Numbered from the stretch's first letter, positions 33,847 to 43,595 are shown. The stretch is DNA of 64,000 bases from Actinomycetota bacterium (GCA_018268575.1 JAFDWF010000119.1:21984-85983), one strand, 5' to 3'. Translations and numbers: made by a program. Notes: generated by a model from the letters alone, not told the origin.

Positions 33847-34634
33847 GTGAAGGAAGCAACCGGGCTGGTCGCCTGGCGGGCAAGGCGGGGGTGGTGACGG
33901 GCGCCGCCGCCGGGTTGGGCCGCGCGGTCCTGCTCGAGGCCTGCGCCGAGGGCGCCGCCGTGGTCGCCTTCGACCGCGACGCCGAGGCGGGCGAGGCCGC
34001 CGTCGCCGAGGTGCGCGCGGCGGGCGGGACGGCCGTCTTCCAGGCCGGCGACGTCTCCCGTGAGGCCGATTGCGCCGCCGCGGTCAAGCGCAGCGTCGCC
34101 GAGTTCGGCGCCTGCGACATCCTCGACAACAACGCCGGCGTGGCGATCGAGCTCTCGATCGAGGAGACCAGCGAGGAGCAGATCGACGGGATCCTCGCGG
34201 TCAATCTCAAGGGTGCCTTCTTTGCCTGCAAGCACGCGGTCCGGGCGATGCGCGAGGGCGGCGGCGGCGCGATCGTCAACACCGGGTCGATCGTCAGCGT
34301 CGTCGGCGACCCGGTGCTGCCGGTCTACGGGACGACCAAGACGGGGCTGCTGGGGCTGACCCGCTCGATCGCCGTCGACTACGCCGAGGACGGCATCCGC
34401 TGCAACGCGATCTGCCCCGGCGACATGTTGACGCCGATGCTGCAGCGCACCTTCGACAGCGCCCCCGACCCGGCGGCAAAACGGGCCGAGATGGAGAGCT
34501 TCTATCCGCTCAAGCGGATCGCCGACCCGCGCGAGGCGGCGACCGCGGTCGTCTTCCTGCTCTCCGAGGACGCCTCCTTCGTCACCGGCGCCTCGCTCGT
34601 CGTCGACGGCGGGCTGACGGCCAAGTGCTATTGA
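33843..34634 (+). CDS. Short-chain dehydrogenase/reductase
   Basis: 263 residues, ATGA overlap with the enolase-superfamily gene. Classical SDR motifs: T-G-A-A-A-G-L-G near residue 20 for NAD(P) binding, N-N-A-G-V near 97, catalytic S in N-T-G-S-I-V-S near 145, Y-G-T-T-K near 160, and I-C-P-G near 190. It has an acidic residue (F-D-R-D) after the second strand, favouring NAD over NADP. It probably oxidises a hydroxyl on the sugar-like part of the substrate before or after dehydration. Fully intact. Confidence 0.88.
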   Translation: MSEGSNRAGRLAGKAGVVTGAAAGLGRAVLLEACAEGAAVVAFDRDAEAGEAAVAEVRAAGGTAVFQAGDVSREADCAAAVKRSVAEFGACDILDNNAGVAIELSIEETSEEQIDGILAVNLKGAFFACKHAVRAMREGGGGAIVNTGSIVSVVGDPVLPVYGTTKTGLLGLTRSIAVDYAEDGIRCNAICPGDMLTPMLQRTFDSAPDPAAKRAEMESFYPLKRIADPREAATAVVFLLSEDASFVTGASLVVDGGLTAKCY

Positions 34635-34635
34635 G

Positions 34636-35598
34636 ATGACGCCGCGGGTGGTCACTCTGGGAGAAGCGATGCTGCGGCTCTCTCCGCCCGCTCACGGGCG
34701 CCTGCGCTCTGCCTCCCAGCTCGACCTCCACGTCGCCGGCGCCGAGGCCAACGTCGCCGTCGCGCTCGCCGCGCTCGGGGTCGAGGCGGCGTTCGTCAGC
34801 GCCCTGCCGGCGACCCCGCTGGGGGACCGCGCCGCGGCCGACCTGGCGGCCGCCGGGGTCGACCTCGGCTTCCTCGACCGCCCGGCGGCCGGCCGCATCG
34901 GCCTCTTCTTCGTCGAGTTCGGGGCCGGTGCCCGACCGACGACGGTCTGGTACGACCGCTCGGGCTCGGCCTTCGCCCAGATGGAGCGCTACGACCCGGC
35001 GGCGCTCGACGGCGCTCGGCTCGCGGTCACCTCGGGGATCACCCTGGCGATCTCCGCCGCCGCCCGGCGCCTGGCCGAGGCTTTCGTCGCCGCTGCCCGC
35101 GAGCGCGGCGTCGAGGTCTGCGTCGACGTCAACTTCCGCGCGCGGCTCTCCTCCCCCGAACAGGCGCGCGAGCGCCTCGAGCCGATCCTGCGGCAGGCGC
35201 AGATCGTCGTCTGCTCGCGCCGCGACGCCAAGCTGGTCTTCGGGATCGCCGCCGCCGAGCGGGAGCTCGTCGCCGTGCAGCTCCGTGACCGCTTCGCCCC
35301 CGAGGCGGCGATCCTGGTGGTCACCGACGGGGTGAACGGCTGCGTCGGGCTCGCCGATGGGACCGCTTGCGCGCAGGCGGCGATCAAGACCGACCCGGTC
35401 GACCGGATCGGGGCCGGCGACGCCTTCCTCGCCGGCCTGCTCTGGGGCCGCCTCAGGGGCGAGCCGCTCCCCGCGGCACTGCGCTTCGCCGCCGCCCTGG
35501 GAGCGCTGAAGTGCACGGTCGAGGGGGACCAGGCGCTGTTCACGCCCGCCGAGGTCGAAGCGGCCGCGGCGGGCGAGCGGGCGGTGCTGGTCCGGTGA
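34636..35598 (+). CDS. kdgK: PfkB-family sugar kinase, probable 2-keto-3-deoxygluconate kinase
   Basis: 320 residues. G-E-A-M-L-R-L-S at the start, the substrate-lid region with G-A-E-A-N-V-A-V-A-L, and the C-terminal anion hole D-R-I-G-A-G-D-A-F-L-A-G near residue 255 with catalytic Asp. Similarity of the N-terminus and V-T-D-G-V-N-G to KdgK enzymes, and the KDPG aldolase gene immediately after (GTGA overlap), support ATP-dependent phosphorylation of a 2-keto-3-deoxy acid to its 6-phosphate. One base separates it from the SDR stop. Confidence 0.82.
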   Translation: MTPRVVTLGEAMLRLSPPAHGRLRSASQLDLHVAGAEANVAVALAALGVEAAFVSALPATPLGDRAAADLAAAGVDLGFLDRPAAGRIGLFFVEFGAGARPTTVWYDRSGSAFAQMERYDPAALDGARLAVTSGITLAISAAARRLAEAFVAAARERGVEVCVDVNFRARLSSPEQARERLEPILRQAQIVVCSRRDAKLVFGIAAAERELVAVQLRDRFAPEAAILVVTDGVNGCVGLADGTACAQAAIKTDPVDRIGAGDAFLAGLLWGRLRGEPLPAALRFAAALGALKCTVEGDQALFTPAEVEAAAAGERAVLVR

Positions 35599-36233
35599 GC
35601 GCGGCGGCAACCGCGGCGGCGATCGAGCGCTCTCGGCTGATCGCGATCCTGCGGTCCGAATCGGCCGACGAGGGCCTGCGCGCCGCCGCGGCATTGGTCG
35701 CGGGCGGGGTCGAGGCGCTCGAGTTCAGCCTTGCCTCGCCGGCTGCTCTCGCGGCGCTGCAGATGGCGGTGGCGGAGCTCGGCAGCGTCGCCTCGCTCGG
35801 CGCTGGGACGGTGCTCACCTCCGACGCCGCGCGCGCCGCGGTCGAGGCGGGAGCCGAGTTCCTCGTCTCGCCCAACGTCGACCCGTCGGTCGGCGCGGCA
35901 GCGCTCGAGCTCGACGTCCTCCACCTTCCCGGCGCGCTCACCCCGACCGAGGTCGCCGCCGCGCTCACCGGCGGCGCCCCGTTGGTCAAGCTCTTCCCCG
36001 CCGTCCGGCTGGGGCCGGGCTACGTGCGCGACCTGCTCGCTCCCTTCCCCGACCTGAAGCTGGTGCCGACAGGCGGCATCGACGCCGGCAACGCGGCCGC
36101 TTTCCTCTCCGCGGGGGCCGCCGCGGTCGCGGTCGGCGGCGCGCTCACCGCCGGCGACGCCGCGCCCGCCGCGGTCACCCGGCGGGCGCGCGATCTTGTC
36201 ACCTCAATCCAAGCAGTCAGGAGAACGACGTGA
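35595..36233 (+). CDS. eda: 2-keto-3-deoxy-6-phosphogluconate aldolase family (KDPG/KHG aldolase)
   Basis: 212 residues from GTG 35595. A small class I aldolase with G-G-V-E-A-L-E-F-S near residue 35 (catalytic Glu), L-G-A-G-T-V-L near 68, S-P-N-V-D near 95, and the Schiff-base lysine in L-V-K-L-F-P-A near residue 130. P-T-G-G-I-D near 158 closes the phosphate site. It splits the phosphorylated keto-deoxy acid into pyruvate and a glyceraldehyde 3-phosphate-type product. It overlaps kdgK upstream and the DapA-family gene downstream by four bases each. Confidence 0.87.
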   Translation: MSAAATAAAIERSRLIAILRSESADEGLRAAAALVAGGVEALEFSLASPAALAALQMAVAELGSVASLGAGTVLTSDAARAAVEAGAEFLVSPNVDPSVGAAALELDVLHLPGALTPTEVAAALTGGAPLVKLFPAVRLGPGYVRDLLAPFPDLKLVPTGGIDAGNAAAFLSAGAAAVAVGGALTAGDAAPAAVTRRARDLVTSIQAVRRTT

Positions 36234-37147
36234 GACAGACCATAGGCGGGGTCCTCCCGGTCATCCCGACTCCGTTCCGGGACGGAGAGTTCGATCCGGA
36301 GAGCTTCCAGCGGCTTCTCGACCACATGCTCGACGACGTCGACGGCTATACCTTGCTGGGCAGCACCGGCGAGGCGCCCTCCTTGACCGTCGCCGAGCGG
36401 CTGGCGGTCGCCGAGGCGGCGATCGCGATGACCCCGGCCGGGAAGAAGGTTGTCGTCGGCGTCACCAGCACCTCGATCGCCGACACCGTCGAGCTGGCCC
36501 GCCACGCCGAGGCCCACGGTGCCGCCGCGGTTCTCTGTGCCGCTCCGTTCTACTTCGAGAACACGCCCACCGGCCTACTCGCCTTCATGCGCGAGCTCGA
36601 CGCGGCGATCGGGATCGAGCTTGTCCTCTACGACAATCCGGCGGCGACGAAGACGAAGATCGCCGCCGCCGACGTCGTCGCCTGGGCGACCGTGCTGGAG
36701 AACCTCTCGACCGTGAAGCTCACCGACCACGACCTCGACAAGGTGGCGATCTGGCACCAGGCCGGCCTCCGCGTCATCGGCGGCGACGACCCGATCCTCT
36801 TCGAGTACCTCGACGCCGGCGTCGACGGCACGATGATGATCGCGCCGGCGGTCTTCCCGGCCGCCTTCCGCGAGGTCTGGCAACGGGTCGGGCGCGGCGA
36901 TCGCGAGGGTGCGTTCGACGTCTTCTCGCGGGAGATCCTCCCGTTCGTCCACGTCTTCGGGATCGGCCGGGAGATCGCCACGACGAAGGCCCTGCTGGCC
37001 GACGTCGGGATCTTCGCCTCGGGTGAGACGAGGGCGCCGCTGGAGCCCGTCTCGACGCACCGGCGGGAGATCCTCAGGTACGCCTTCGACGCCGCGAACG
37101 GGGAGACCGAGCGACGGCTCGCGACCGCGGCAGGGGGCACCGTTTGA
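36230..37147 (+). CDS. DapA/NAL-family aldolase or lyase
   Basis: 305 residues. G-S-T-G-E-A-P-S-L-T near residue 43 is the carboxylate-binding loop, V-L-Y-D-N-P near 132 gives the catalytic Tyr, and T-V-K-L-T-D near 160 the Schiff-base lysine. The family includes dihydrodipicolinate synthase, N-acetylneuraminate lyase and keto-deoxy sugar-acid aldolases or dehydratases. Since a true dapA normally sits with lysine genes and this one is in a catabolic operon, a keto-acid lyase is more likely. Start ATG? The codon is GTG at 36230, overlapping the aldolase stop (GTGA). Confidence 0.85.
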   Translation: MRQTIGGVLPVIPTPFRDGEFDPESFQRLLDHMLDDVDGYTLLGSTGEAPSLTVAERLAVAEAAIAMTPAGKKVVVGVTSTSIADTVELARHAEAHGAAAVLCAAPFYFENTPTGLLAFMRELDAAIGIELVLYDNPAATKTKIAAADVVAWATVLENLSTVKLTDHDLDKVAIWHQAGLRVIGGDDPILFEYLDAGVDGTMMIAPAVFPAAFREVWQRVGRGDREGAFDVFSREILPFVHVFGIGREIATTKALLADVGIFASGETRAPLEPVSTHRREILRYAFDAANGETERRLATAAGGTV

Positions 37148-38184
37148 GTCGTGCAGCCGATCCGAAGCGGCACAAGGCGACGATGCGCGACGTCGCCGAG
37201 CGCGCCGGCGTCTCGGTGCAGACGGTCTCCAACCTGGTCAACGGCCGCGAGCATGAGATGACCCTGGAGACCCGCGAGCGGGTCACCCAGGCGATGATCG
37301 TGCTCGACTACCGCCCCAACGCGACCGCGCGGGGACTGCGCTCCCAGCGCACCCGAGCGCTCGGCTTCCTCGTCCTCGACGACGACGCGAAGTTCCTCGC
37401 CGACCCGATGACCGACATGATCATGGCGGGAGCCGGCGACGTCGCGCGGGAGAACGGCTATGGGATGCTGATCCAGTCCGAGCGCTTCAACGGGGCGGAC
37501 GACCACCTGCTGCGGCCGCTGCGCGAAAGCCGTGTCGACGGGGTGCTCCTCTACCTCTCCGGCGAACCGAACATGCGCGCGGCGTTGATCCGCAGGGTGG
37601 TGGAGATGGGCTACCCGGGCGTGATCTTCGGCGAGTCGCCCGATGCTCAGCTGGCCTCGGTCACCGCCGCGAACTACGAAGGCGCGTTTCAGCTTGCCAG
37701 CCATCTGCTCGAGAAGGGGCACCGCCGGATCGCCTTCGCCGCGGCCCGCACCTCCTGGCCGCAGATCGAGGACCGCTACAGCGGCTACCGCGCGGCGCTG
37801 CAGCAGGCGGGGATCGAGCCGGCGCGCGAGCTGCAGCTCTTCCGCGGTCGCTGGGACGCCGCCGCCGGCGTCGAGCTCGCCGAGGCACTGCTCGACCTGC
37901 GCGAGCCTCCGACCGCGATCATGGCCGCCAACGACCTGCTCGCCCTCGGGGTGATGCACGCCGCCCGGGCCCGCGGGCTGCAGGTGCCCGGCGACCTGGC
38001 GATCAGCGGCTTCAACGACTTCGCCTTCTCCGCCTTCGTCGAGCCGTCGCTGACCACGGTCTCGCTGCCGGTCTACGACATGGGCCGGGCCGCCGCGATG
38101 GCACTCGTCGACCGTCTCGAGGGCTCCGAGGCAGTCGCGTCGCAGCAGTTCGAGGTCGAGGTGCTGCTGAGGGGCTCGACCTGA
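37144..38184 (+). CDS. LacI/GalR-family transcriptional regulator
   Basis: 346 residues. Residues 14-40 form the helix-turn-helix M-R-D-V-A-E-R-A-G-V-S-V-Q-T-V-S-N-L-V-N-G, followed by the hinge Y-R-P-N-A-T-A-R-G-L. The periplasmic-binding-like effector domain ends G-D-L-A-I-S-G-F-N-D. It is embedded in the operon (overlaps both neighbours), so it most likely controls the operon by responding to a pathway intermediate and binding palindromes in the 26268-26422 region. Repressor is usual; activator cannot be excluded. Confidence 0.87.
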   Translation: MSRAADPKRHKATMRDVAERAGVSVQTVSNLVNGREHEMTLETRERVTQAMIVLDYRPNATARGLRSQRTRALGFLVLDDDAKFLADPMTDMIMAGAGDVARENGYGMLIQSERFNGADDHLLRPLRESRVDGVLLYLSGEPNMRAALIRRVVEMGYPGVIFGESPDAQLASVTAANYEGAFQLASHLLEKGHRRIAFAAARTSWPQIEDRYSGYRAALQQAGIEPARELQLFRGRWDAAAGVELAEALLDLREPPTAIMAANDLLALGVMHAARARGLQVPGDLAISGFNDFAFSAFVEPSLTTVSLPVYDMGRAAAMALVDRLEGSEAVASQQFEVEVLLRGST

Positions 38185-39923
38185 TGGCGGCCGGCCAGGG
38201 CAGGGGCGGAGCGCCCCAGGCGGTGATCGTCGGCGCCGGCCACAACGGGCTCGTCGCCGCCAACTACCTGGCCGATGCCGGCCTCGCCGTGACCGTGCTT
38301 GAGCGCCGCGAGATCGTCGGCGGCGCCTGCGTCACCGAGGAGGTGATCCCCGGCTTCCGCGCCTCCAGCTGCGCCTTCGTCGCCGGGCCCGGGCTCGAGC
38401 GGCGCATCCTCCGCGACCTCGAGCTGCACCGCTACGGGCTGGAGCTGTACCAGTGCGACCCGCTGGCGGCGAGCATCGACCGCAACGGCCGGGCCTTCCT
38501 CATCCACCGCCGGATCGACCGCACGCTGGCGGCGATCGAAGCGCGGTTCGGCCGCGACGAAGCGGCGCGCTTCGTCCGCTTCGGAGCGCGCCTGCAGCGG
38601 GTCGCCAACGCCGTCCGGCCGGCGCTCCTCGCCGATCCCCCGAGCTACGCCGAACTGCGCGAAGCGTTCGTGCGCCGCGGTGACGGCGCCCTGTTCGAGG
38701 CCTTCTTCAGCGGCTCCGTCGCCGACCTGCTTGACGCCCATCTGGAGGCCGAGGAGCTGAAGGGGTTCTTCACCTTCCTCGCCCTTACCTCCGTCTACGG
38801 CGGCCCCTCCAGCCCGGGGACCGCCTATGTCTATACCCACCATGCCTGGGGAGAGTTCGAAGGCCGCTTCGGCGAGTTCGGCTACGCCCGCGGCGGGATG
38901 GGGGCGATCAGCGAGGCGTTGGCCGCGCGGGCCCGCGCGCGGGGGGTCGAGATCCGCACCGACGCCGCGGTCGCCGCGATCACGGTCGCGGCGGGGCGGG
39001 TGACCGGGGTCAGGCTGGAGAACGGCGAGGAGCTGCCCGCCGCGATCGTCCTCTCCAACGCCGACCCGAAACGCACATTCCTCGATCTGGTCCCGGCGGC
39101 GGAGCTCGACCCCGGGTTCCTCGACCGGGTCCGCGACCTCGACTTCAGGGGCACGATGGCCCGCGTCCATATCGCCGTCGATCGGCTGCCGCAGTTCGCC
39201 GGCTTCCCGCCGGGCGAGCAGGGGCCGCATCGCGCGCTGACGATCCTCGGTGCCGACAGCGATGCCTCCGAGCGAGCGTTCGCGGCGCAGCAGCGTGGCG
39301 AGATGATCGACGACCCACCGCTGGAGATGACGATCCAGAGCGTCCACGACGACTCGCTGGCGCCGCCCGGGCAGCACATCATCACCGCCGGCATCCAGCA
39401 GTTGCCCTTCGAGCTCGCCTCGGGGTCGTGGGAGCAGGCCGGCGAGCGGCTCGTCGGGCAGGCGGTCGCGACGATCTCCGATTACGCCCCCGGCTTCGAG
39501 GCCTCGGTCCTCGGGGCGCGGGCGATCACGCCGCTCGACCTCGAGCGGGACTACGCGCTCACCGCCGGCAACATCTTCCACGGGGCGATGGTTCCTGGGC
39601 AGCTGTTTCGCGATCGCCCGCTGGCCGGGTTCGGCAGCTACCGATCGCCGATCGCCGGGCTCTACATGTGCGGCGCCGGTGCCCATCCCGGCGGCGGGGT
39701 GACCGGGGCGCCCGGTCACAACTGCGCTCGCGCGGTGCTTGCCGATCGGGGGCTCCCCTTCGCCGGGGCGACCGCGCGCTGGGACGCCGGCCGCCGCCGC
39801 GGGCGCGTCCACGACGGCCTCGGCCGCCTGCTCGAGCGCCCGAGCATGCAGCGGCCGGTCCTGGCGCTGGCCCGCAGTCGTTGGCTGCGGCCGCTCGCCG
39901 ATCGCGTGAGGTCGAGCTCGTGA
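38184..39923 (+). CDS. Phytoene-desaturase-like FAD oxidoreductase
   Basis: 579 residues. The N-terminal dinucleotide fold is V-I-V-G-A-G-H-N-G-L-V-A-A, then V-L-E-R-R-E-I-V-G-G; the C-terminal FAD motif is Y-M-C-G-A-G-A-H-P-G-G-G-V. This matches the CrtI/PYROXD2-like group of the amine-oxidase superfamily, members of which often lie outside carotenoid clusters. No other carotenoid gene is here, so an oxidative step (desaturation or amine oxidation) on the pathway substrate is more likely. Starts within the LacI stop (TGATG). Function inferred from fold and operon only. Confidence 0.8.
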   Translation: MAAGQGRGGAPQAVIVGAGHNGLVAANYLADAGLAVTVLERREIVGGACVTEEVIPGFRASSCAFVAGPGLERRILRDLELHRYGLELYQCDPLAASIDRNGRAFLIHRRIDRTLAAIEARFGRDEAARFVRFGARLQRVANAVRPALLADPPSYAELREAFVRRGDGALFEAFFSGSVADLLDAHLEAEELKGFFTFLALTSVYGGPSSPGTAYVYTHHAWGEFEGRFGEFGYARGGMGAISEALAARARARGVEIRTDAAVAAITVAAGRVTGVRLENGEELPAAIVLSNADPKRTFLDLVPAAELDPGFLDRVRDLDFRGTMARVHIAVDRLPQFAGFPPGEQGPHRALTILGADSDASERAFAAQQRGEMIDDPPLEMTIQSVHDDSLAPPGQHIITAGIQQLPFELASGSWEQAGERLVGQAVATISDYAPGFEASVLGARAITPLDLERDYALTAGNIFHGAMVPGQLFRDRPLAGFGSYRSPIAGLYMCGAGAHPGGGVTGAPGHNCARAVLADRGLPFAGATARWDAGRRRGRVHDGLGRLLERPSMQRPVLALARSRWLRPLADRVRSSS

Positions 39924-39957
39924 GGGGCGAGGCCGCGGGGCGAGCGAAGGGGAGACG

Positions 39958-40911
39958 ATGCTCGAGCTGACGATCAAGCGGGTGCTGCTGATGCCGTTGT
40001 TGCTCCTGGCCGCCTCCTTCGTGATCTTCTCGATGGTCTACCTCGCGCCCGGCAGCCCCGAGGCGACCCTGCTCGGCGGCCGCCACGTGAGCGCCGAGGC
40101 CTATGAACAGGTGCGCGAGAAGTACCACCTGAACGACCCCTTCTTCGAGCAGTACGCCAACTGGCTCGGGCGCTTCGCGAGCGGCGACTTCGGCGACTCG
40201 ATCACGAAGAAGGACACCGTCGCCAACGTGGTCGGGCCGTTGATCGTCCCGACCCTGGAGTTGACGCTGCTGGCCAGCCTGCTGATCGTCGTCGGCGGCG
40301 TCGCCTTAGGCATGGTGAGCGCCCTGCGGGCGGGCGGCCCGCTCGACCTCGGGATCTCGCTGACGGTGCTGGTCGCCGCCGCCGTCTCGCCGGCGATCAT
40401 GGGGCTGGTCCTGATTTCGGTCTTCGCGATCGAACTCGGCTGGCTGCCGGCGCTGGGTCTCGGCGAAGGCGGGTTCGACCGATTCGAACACCTGATCCTG
40501 CCCGCCGTCGCCCTCGCCGCTTCGGCGGTCGCCTTGGTCGGGCGGACGACCCGGACCTCGATGATCCGCGCCCTCAACCAGGAGTTCGTCGAAACCGCCC
40601 GCAGCCGCGGGCTGTCGAGCCGGTCGGTGCTGTTCAAGCACGCCTTCCGGCACGCTCTGATCCCGGTGGTGACGATCTCCGGGCTGGTCGCCGGATACCT
40701 GCTCTCGGGCGCGGTGATCGTCGAATACGCCTTCGGGCTGAACGGGCTCGGCAGCCTGTTGGTCGAATCGGTCCAGAGCAAGGACTTCGCCGTGGTCCAG
40801 GCGATCGCGCTGTTCCTCGTCTTCGCCTTCCTGGTCATCAACCTGGTCGTCGATCTCCTCTACGCGCTGATCGATCCCCGCGTGCGCCTGCAGGCGCGGA
40901 GGGCGAGGTGA
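39958..40911 (+). CDS. ABC transporter permease, DppB/OppB family
   Basis: 317 residues with six hydrophobic segments. N-terminal span L-L-M-P-L-L-L-L-A-A-S-F-V-I-F, the S-P-E-A loop, and the coupling EAA loop F-V-E-T-A-R-S-R-G-L-S near residue 215. It is the first of four transporter genes and overlaps the second permease by four bases (GTGA). It should pair with the binding protein at 24600-26267. Nickel/peptide-type systems of this family import peptides, opines or glycosides. Confidence 0.9.
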   Translation: MLELTIKRVLLMPLLLLAASFVIFSMVYLAPGSPEATLLGGRHVSAEAYEQVREKYHLNDPFFEQYANWLGRFASGDFGDSITKKDTVANVVGPLIVPTLELTLLASLLIVVGGVALGMVSALRAGGPLDLGISLTVLVAAAVSPAIMGLVLISVFAIELGWLPALGLGEGGFDRFEHLILPAVALAASAVALVGRTTRTSMIRALNQEFVETARSRGLSSRSVLFKHAFRHALIPVVTISGLVAGYLLSGAVIVEYAFGLNGLGSLLVESVQSKDFAVVQAIALFLVFAFLVINLVVDLLYALIDPRVRLQARRAR

Positions 40912-41765
40912 CCGCCTGGGTCGTCGAGAGGTTGCCGTCGCTGCGCGGCGGCTCGCGCCTGCTCGGCGGGCAGACGGTGGCGCTCCTCGCCGCGGTGATC
41001 CTCGGGGCGATGGCCCTGGCGGCGATCTTCGCGCCGCTCTTCGCTCCCTACGACCCCAACCAGGGCAACCTGATCGAAGCCTTGGCGGGGCCGTCGGGGA
41101 GCCACCTGCTCGGCACCGACGGCTCCGGTCGCGACATCCTCTCGCGGCTGATCTACGGCGCCCGGCCGAGCCTTGGTGGGCCCGCCGTAGTGGTGGTGAT
41201 CTCGACCCTGGTCGGGGGGTCGCTCGGCTTGCTCGGCGGCTTCCTCGGCGGCTTCCTCGACGGGGCGCTCGGCCGTCTCTGGGACCTGATGCTCGCTTTC
41301 CCCAGCCTTCTGCTCGCGATCGTGATCGTCGCCACCTTCGGTCGCGGCCTGGTCCCCGCGGTGCTCGCGATCTCGGTTACCTACATCCCCTTGATGGCGA
41401 GAGTGGTCAGGGGCCTGGTGGTCTCCGAGCGCCACAAGCAGTACATCGCCGCCTGCCGCCTGCAGGGCTTCGGCACCTTCCGTCTCGTTTTCCTCCACCT
41501 GCTGCCGAACATCTCCGGGCCGCTGATCGCCCAGCTCACCCTCAACTTCGGCTACGCGCTGCTCGACCTCGTCGCCCTCTCCTTCATCGGGCTCGGGGTG
41601 CGCCCGCCGACCGCCGATTGGGGGTCGATGCTCGCGGACGGGAAATCGACGATCCTGACCACCGCGAACCCGGTGATCTGGCCCTCGATCGCGATCATCC
41701 TCGCCGTCATCTGCGTCAACCTCGTCGGCCAGGCCCTCTCCGACCGGATCCAGAGGAGCCTCTAG
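40908..41765 (+). CDS. ABC transporter permease, DppC/OppC family
   Basis: 285 residues. A basic N-terminus leads to the first span (L-L-A-A-V-I-L-G-A-M-A), then the periplasmic motif F-A-P-Y-D-P-N and G-T-D-G-S-G-R-D-I-L-S-R near residue 70, which is diagnostic of DppC. The EAA loop Y-I-A-A-C-R-L-Q-G-F near residue 180 contacts the ATPases. Stop TAG shares one base with the GTG of the next gene. Confidence 0.9.
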   Translation: MTAWVVERLPSLRGGSRLLGGQTVALLAAVILGAMALAAIFAPLFAPYDPNQGNLIEALAGPSGSHLLGTDGSGRDILSRLIYGARPSLGGPAVVVVISTLVGGSLGLLGGFLGGFLDGALGRLWDLMLAFPSLLLAIVIVATFGRGLVPAVLAISVTYIPLMARVVRGLVVSERHKQYIAACRLQGFGTFRLVFLHLLPNISGPLIAQLTLNFGYALLDLVALSFIGLGVRPPTADWGSMLADGKSTILTTANPVIWPSIAIILAVICVNLVGQALSDRIQRSL

Positions 41766-42742
41766 TGGCGGCGATGCTCAGCGTCGACCGGCTCTCGGTG
41801 CGGCTCCCGCACGGCGACGGCATGGCCGCCGTGGTCGACGGGATCTCCTTCGAGGTCGGCCGCGGCGAGTTCGTCGGGCTGGTCGGCGAGTCCGGCTCGG
41901 GCAAGTCGATAACGGCCCGCTCGCTGATCCGCCTGCTCCCCCAGGGGGCCGAGCAGGAGGGCTCGGTGAAGCTCGACGAGATCGAGGTCCTCGACCTCTC
42001 CAGGCGCGAGCTGCGCAAGCTGCGCTCCTCCCGGGCGGCGATGATCTTCCAGGACCCGCGCGCGCACATCGATCCGCTCTGGCGGATCTCGGACCACCTC
42101 ACCGAGCCGCTGAAACTGCGCGGCTGGAGTCGCTCCGAGGCGGGCAGGCGCGGCCTCGAGCTGCTCGCGTCGGTCGGCATCGCCGACCCCGAGCGCTGCT
42201 TCGACGCCTACCCGGACCAGCTCTCCGGCGGGATGCTGCAGCGGGTGATGATCGCCGGGGCGCTGGCGGTCGAACCGCAGCTGCTGATCGCCGACGAGCC
42301 GACCACGGCGCTCGACGTGACCACCCAGGCGGAGATCATGGGGATCCTCGCCGACCTGCGGCGCGAACAAGGCTTGACGACCCTGTTCATCACCCACGAC
42401 CTGGAGCTGGCATCGGTGGTCTGCGACGGCATCCTGGTGATGTACGCGGGGACGATCATCGAGTCCGGGTCGGCGGGCGAGGTCTTCGCCCGCCAGATGC
42501 ACCCGTATACGCACGGGCTGCTGCGGGCGCGGCCCTCGCTCACGGGTCCCGTGGGCGAGCTCGAGGTAATCCCGGGGCAGCCCGCCTCCGGTCTCGAGGC
42601 GCCTTCCGGGTGCCCGTTCGCGCCGCGCTGCGCCTGGGCGCGCCCGGCCTGCGCGGAGGCGTCGCGGCGGCTCGTGCCGCTTTCCGGCACGCGGCGGTCG
42701 GCCTGCATCCGGATCGAGGAGATCGCCGATGAGCTCGACTGA
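41765..42742 (+). CDS. ABC transporter ATPase, DppD/OppD family
   Basis: 325 residues from GTG 41765. Walker A G-E-S-G-S-G-K-S near residue 45, signature L-S-G-G-M-L-Q-R near residue 157, Walker [13 protein letters not shown] near 175, H-switch F-I-T-H-D near 207. The C-terminal oligopeptide-transporter extension contains C-P-F-A-P-R-C and a final cysteine pattern that binds an Fe-S cluster in some DppD proteins. It overlaps the next ATPase gene by 14 bases. Confidence 0.9.
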   Translation: MAAMLSVDRLSVRLPHGDGMAAVVDGISFEVGRGEFVGLVGESGSGKSITARSLIRLLPQGAEQEGSVKLDEIEVLDLSRRELRKLRSSRAAMIFQDPRAHIDPLWRISDHLTEPLKLRGWSRSEAGRRGLELLASVGIADPERCFDAYPDQLSGGMLQRVMIAGALAVEPQLLIADEPTTALDVTTQAEIMGILADLRREQGLTTLFITHDLELASVVCDGILVMYAGTIIESGSAGEVFARQMHPYTHGLLRARPSLTGPVGELEVIPGQPASGLEAPSGCPFAPRCAWARPACAEASRRLVPLSGTRRSACIRIEEIADELD

Positions 42743-43595
42743 GGCGACCGCCCCGATCGTCGCCGTCGAAGGCCTCGGCAAACGCTTCGAGCAGCGGCGC
42801 AGCCTGTTCCGGCGTTCGCCGGCGACGGCCGTCGAGGCGGTGCGGGACCTCAGCTTCGGGATCCCGGCCGGCGGCTCCCTCGCATTGGTCGGAGAGTCGG
42901 GCTCGGGCAAGACCACCACCGCCCGCATCGTCGTCGGGCTGGAGTCCGCAAGCGCCGGCACGGTGAAGGTCGCCGGCCACACCGTCGGCGCCGGCGCCAA
43001 GGTGGCGGTCCGGCGGAAGTTGGCCGGGCAGATCCAGATGGTCTTCCAGGACCCCTACGTCTCGTTGGACCCGCGCCAGAGCGTCCGCCGGATGCTCGAC
43101 GAGATCCTTCGATTCCACACGGACCTGACCCCGGATCCGCGCAAGCACCGGATCGAAGAGCTGGTCGAATCGGTCGGCCTGCCGGCCCGTTCCCTCGCCG
43201 CGCTCCCCCGCGAGCTCTCCGGTGGCCAGCGCCAGCGCGCGGCGATCGCCCGCGCCCTCGCCAGTCGGCCCCAGGTCCTGGTGCTCGACGAGGCCGTCTC
43301 CGCCCTGGACACCTCCGTCCAGGCCCAGATCCTCAACCTGCTGCGCGAGCTGCGCGAGCTTCACGCTCTCTCCTATCTCGTCATCACCCATGATCTTGCG
43401 GTCGCCCGCCAGATCGCCGACGAGGCGGTCGTCATGCACAACGGCTCCGCGGTGGAGACGGGTCCGGTCGACGAGCTGCTGCGCGCGCCGAAGGCGGCTT
43501 ACACGCAAGAGCTCCTGCGCTGCGTTCCGCGGGCGGGTATGGAGCTGCCGCGCCGGCGCATCGCCGTTTCACCGCGGGCGAAGCGAGACGGCTGA
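42729..43595 (+). CDS. ABC transporter ATPase, DppF/OppF family
   Basis: 288 residues. Walker A G-E-S-G-S-G-K-T near residue 55, Q-loop [11 protein letters not shown] near 98, signature L-S-G-G-Q-R-Q-R near 157, Walker [11 protein letters not shown] (with V-S where D-P-T-S-type residues are more usual), H-switch V-I-T-H-D. It is the last gene of the operon. It heterodimerises with the preceding ATPase to drive uptake. Confidence 0.9.
   Translation: MSSTEATAPIVAVEGLGKRFEQRRSLFRRSPATAVEAVRDLSFGIPAGGSLALVGESGSGKTTTARIVVGLESASAGTVKVAGHTVGAGAKVAVRRKLAGQIQMVFQDPYVSLDPRQSVRRMLDEILRFHTDLTPDPRKHRIEELVESVGLPARSLAALPRELSGGQRQRAAIARALASRPQVLVLDEAVSALDTSVQAQILNLLRELRELHALSYLVITHDLAVARQIADEAVVMHNGSAVETGPVDELLRAPKAAYTQELLRCVPRAGMELPRRRIAVSPRAKRDG

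Noticed and set aside
38184..39923. Carotenoid biosynthesis gene (phytoene desaturase proper)
   Set aside because: No crtB, crtE or other carotenoid genes nearby; overlap with a LacI gene in a catabolic operon points to another oxidation.
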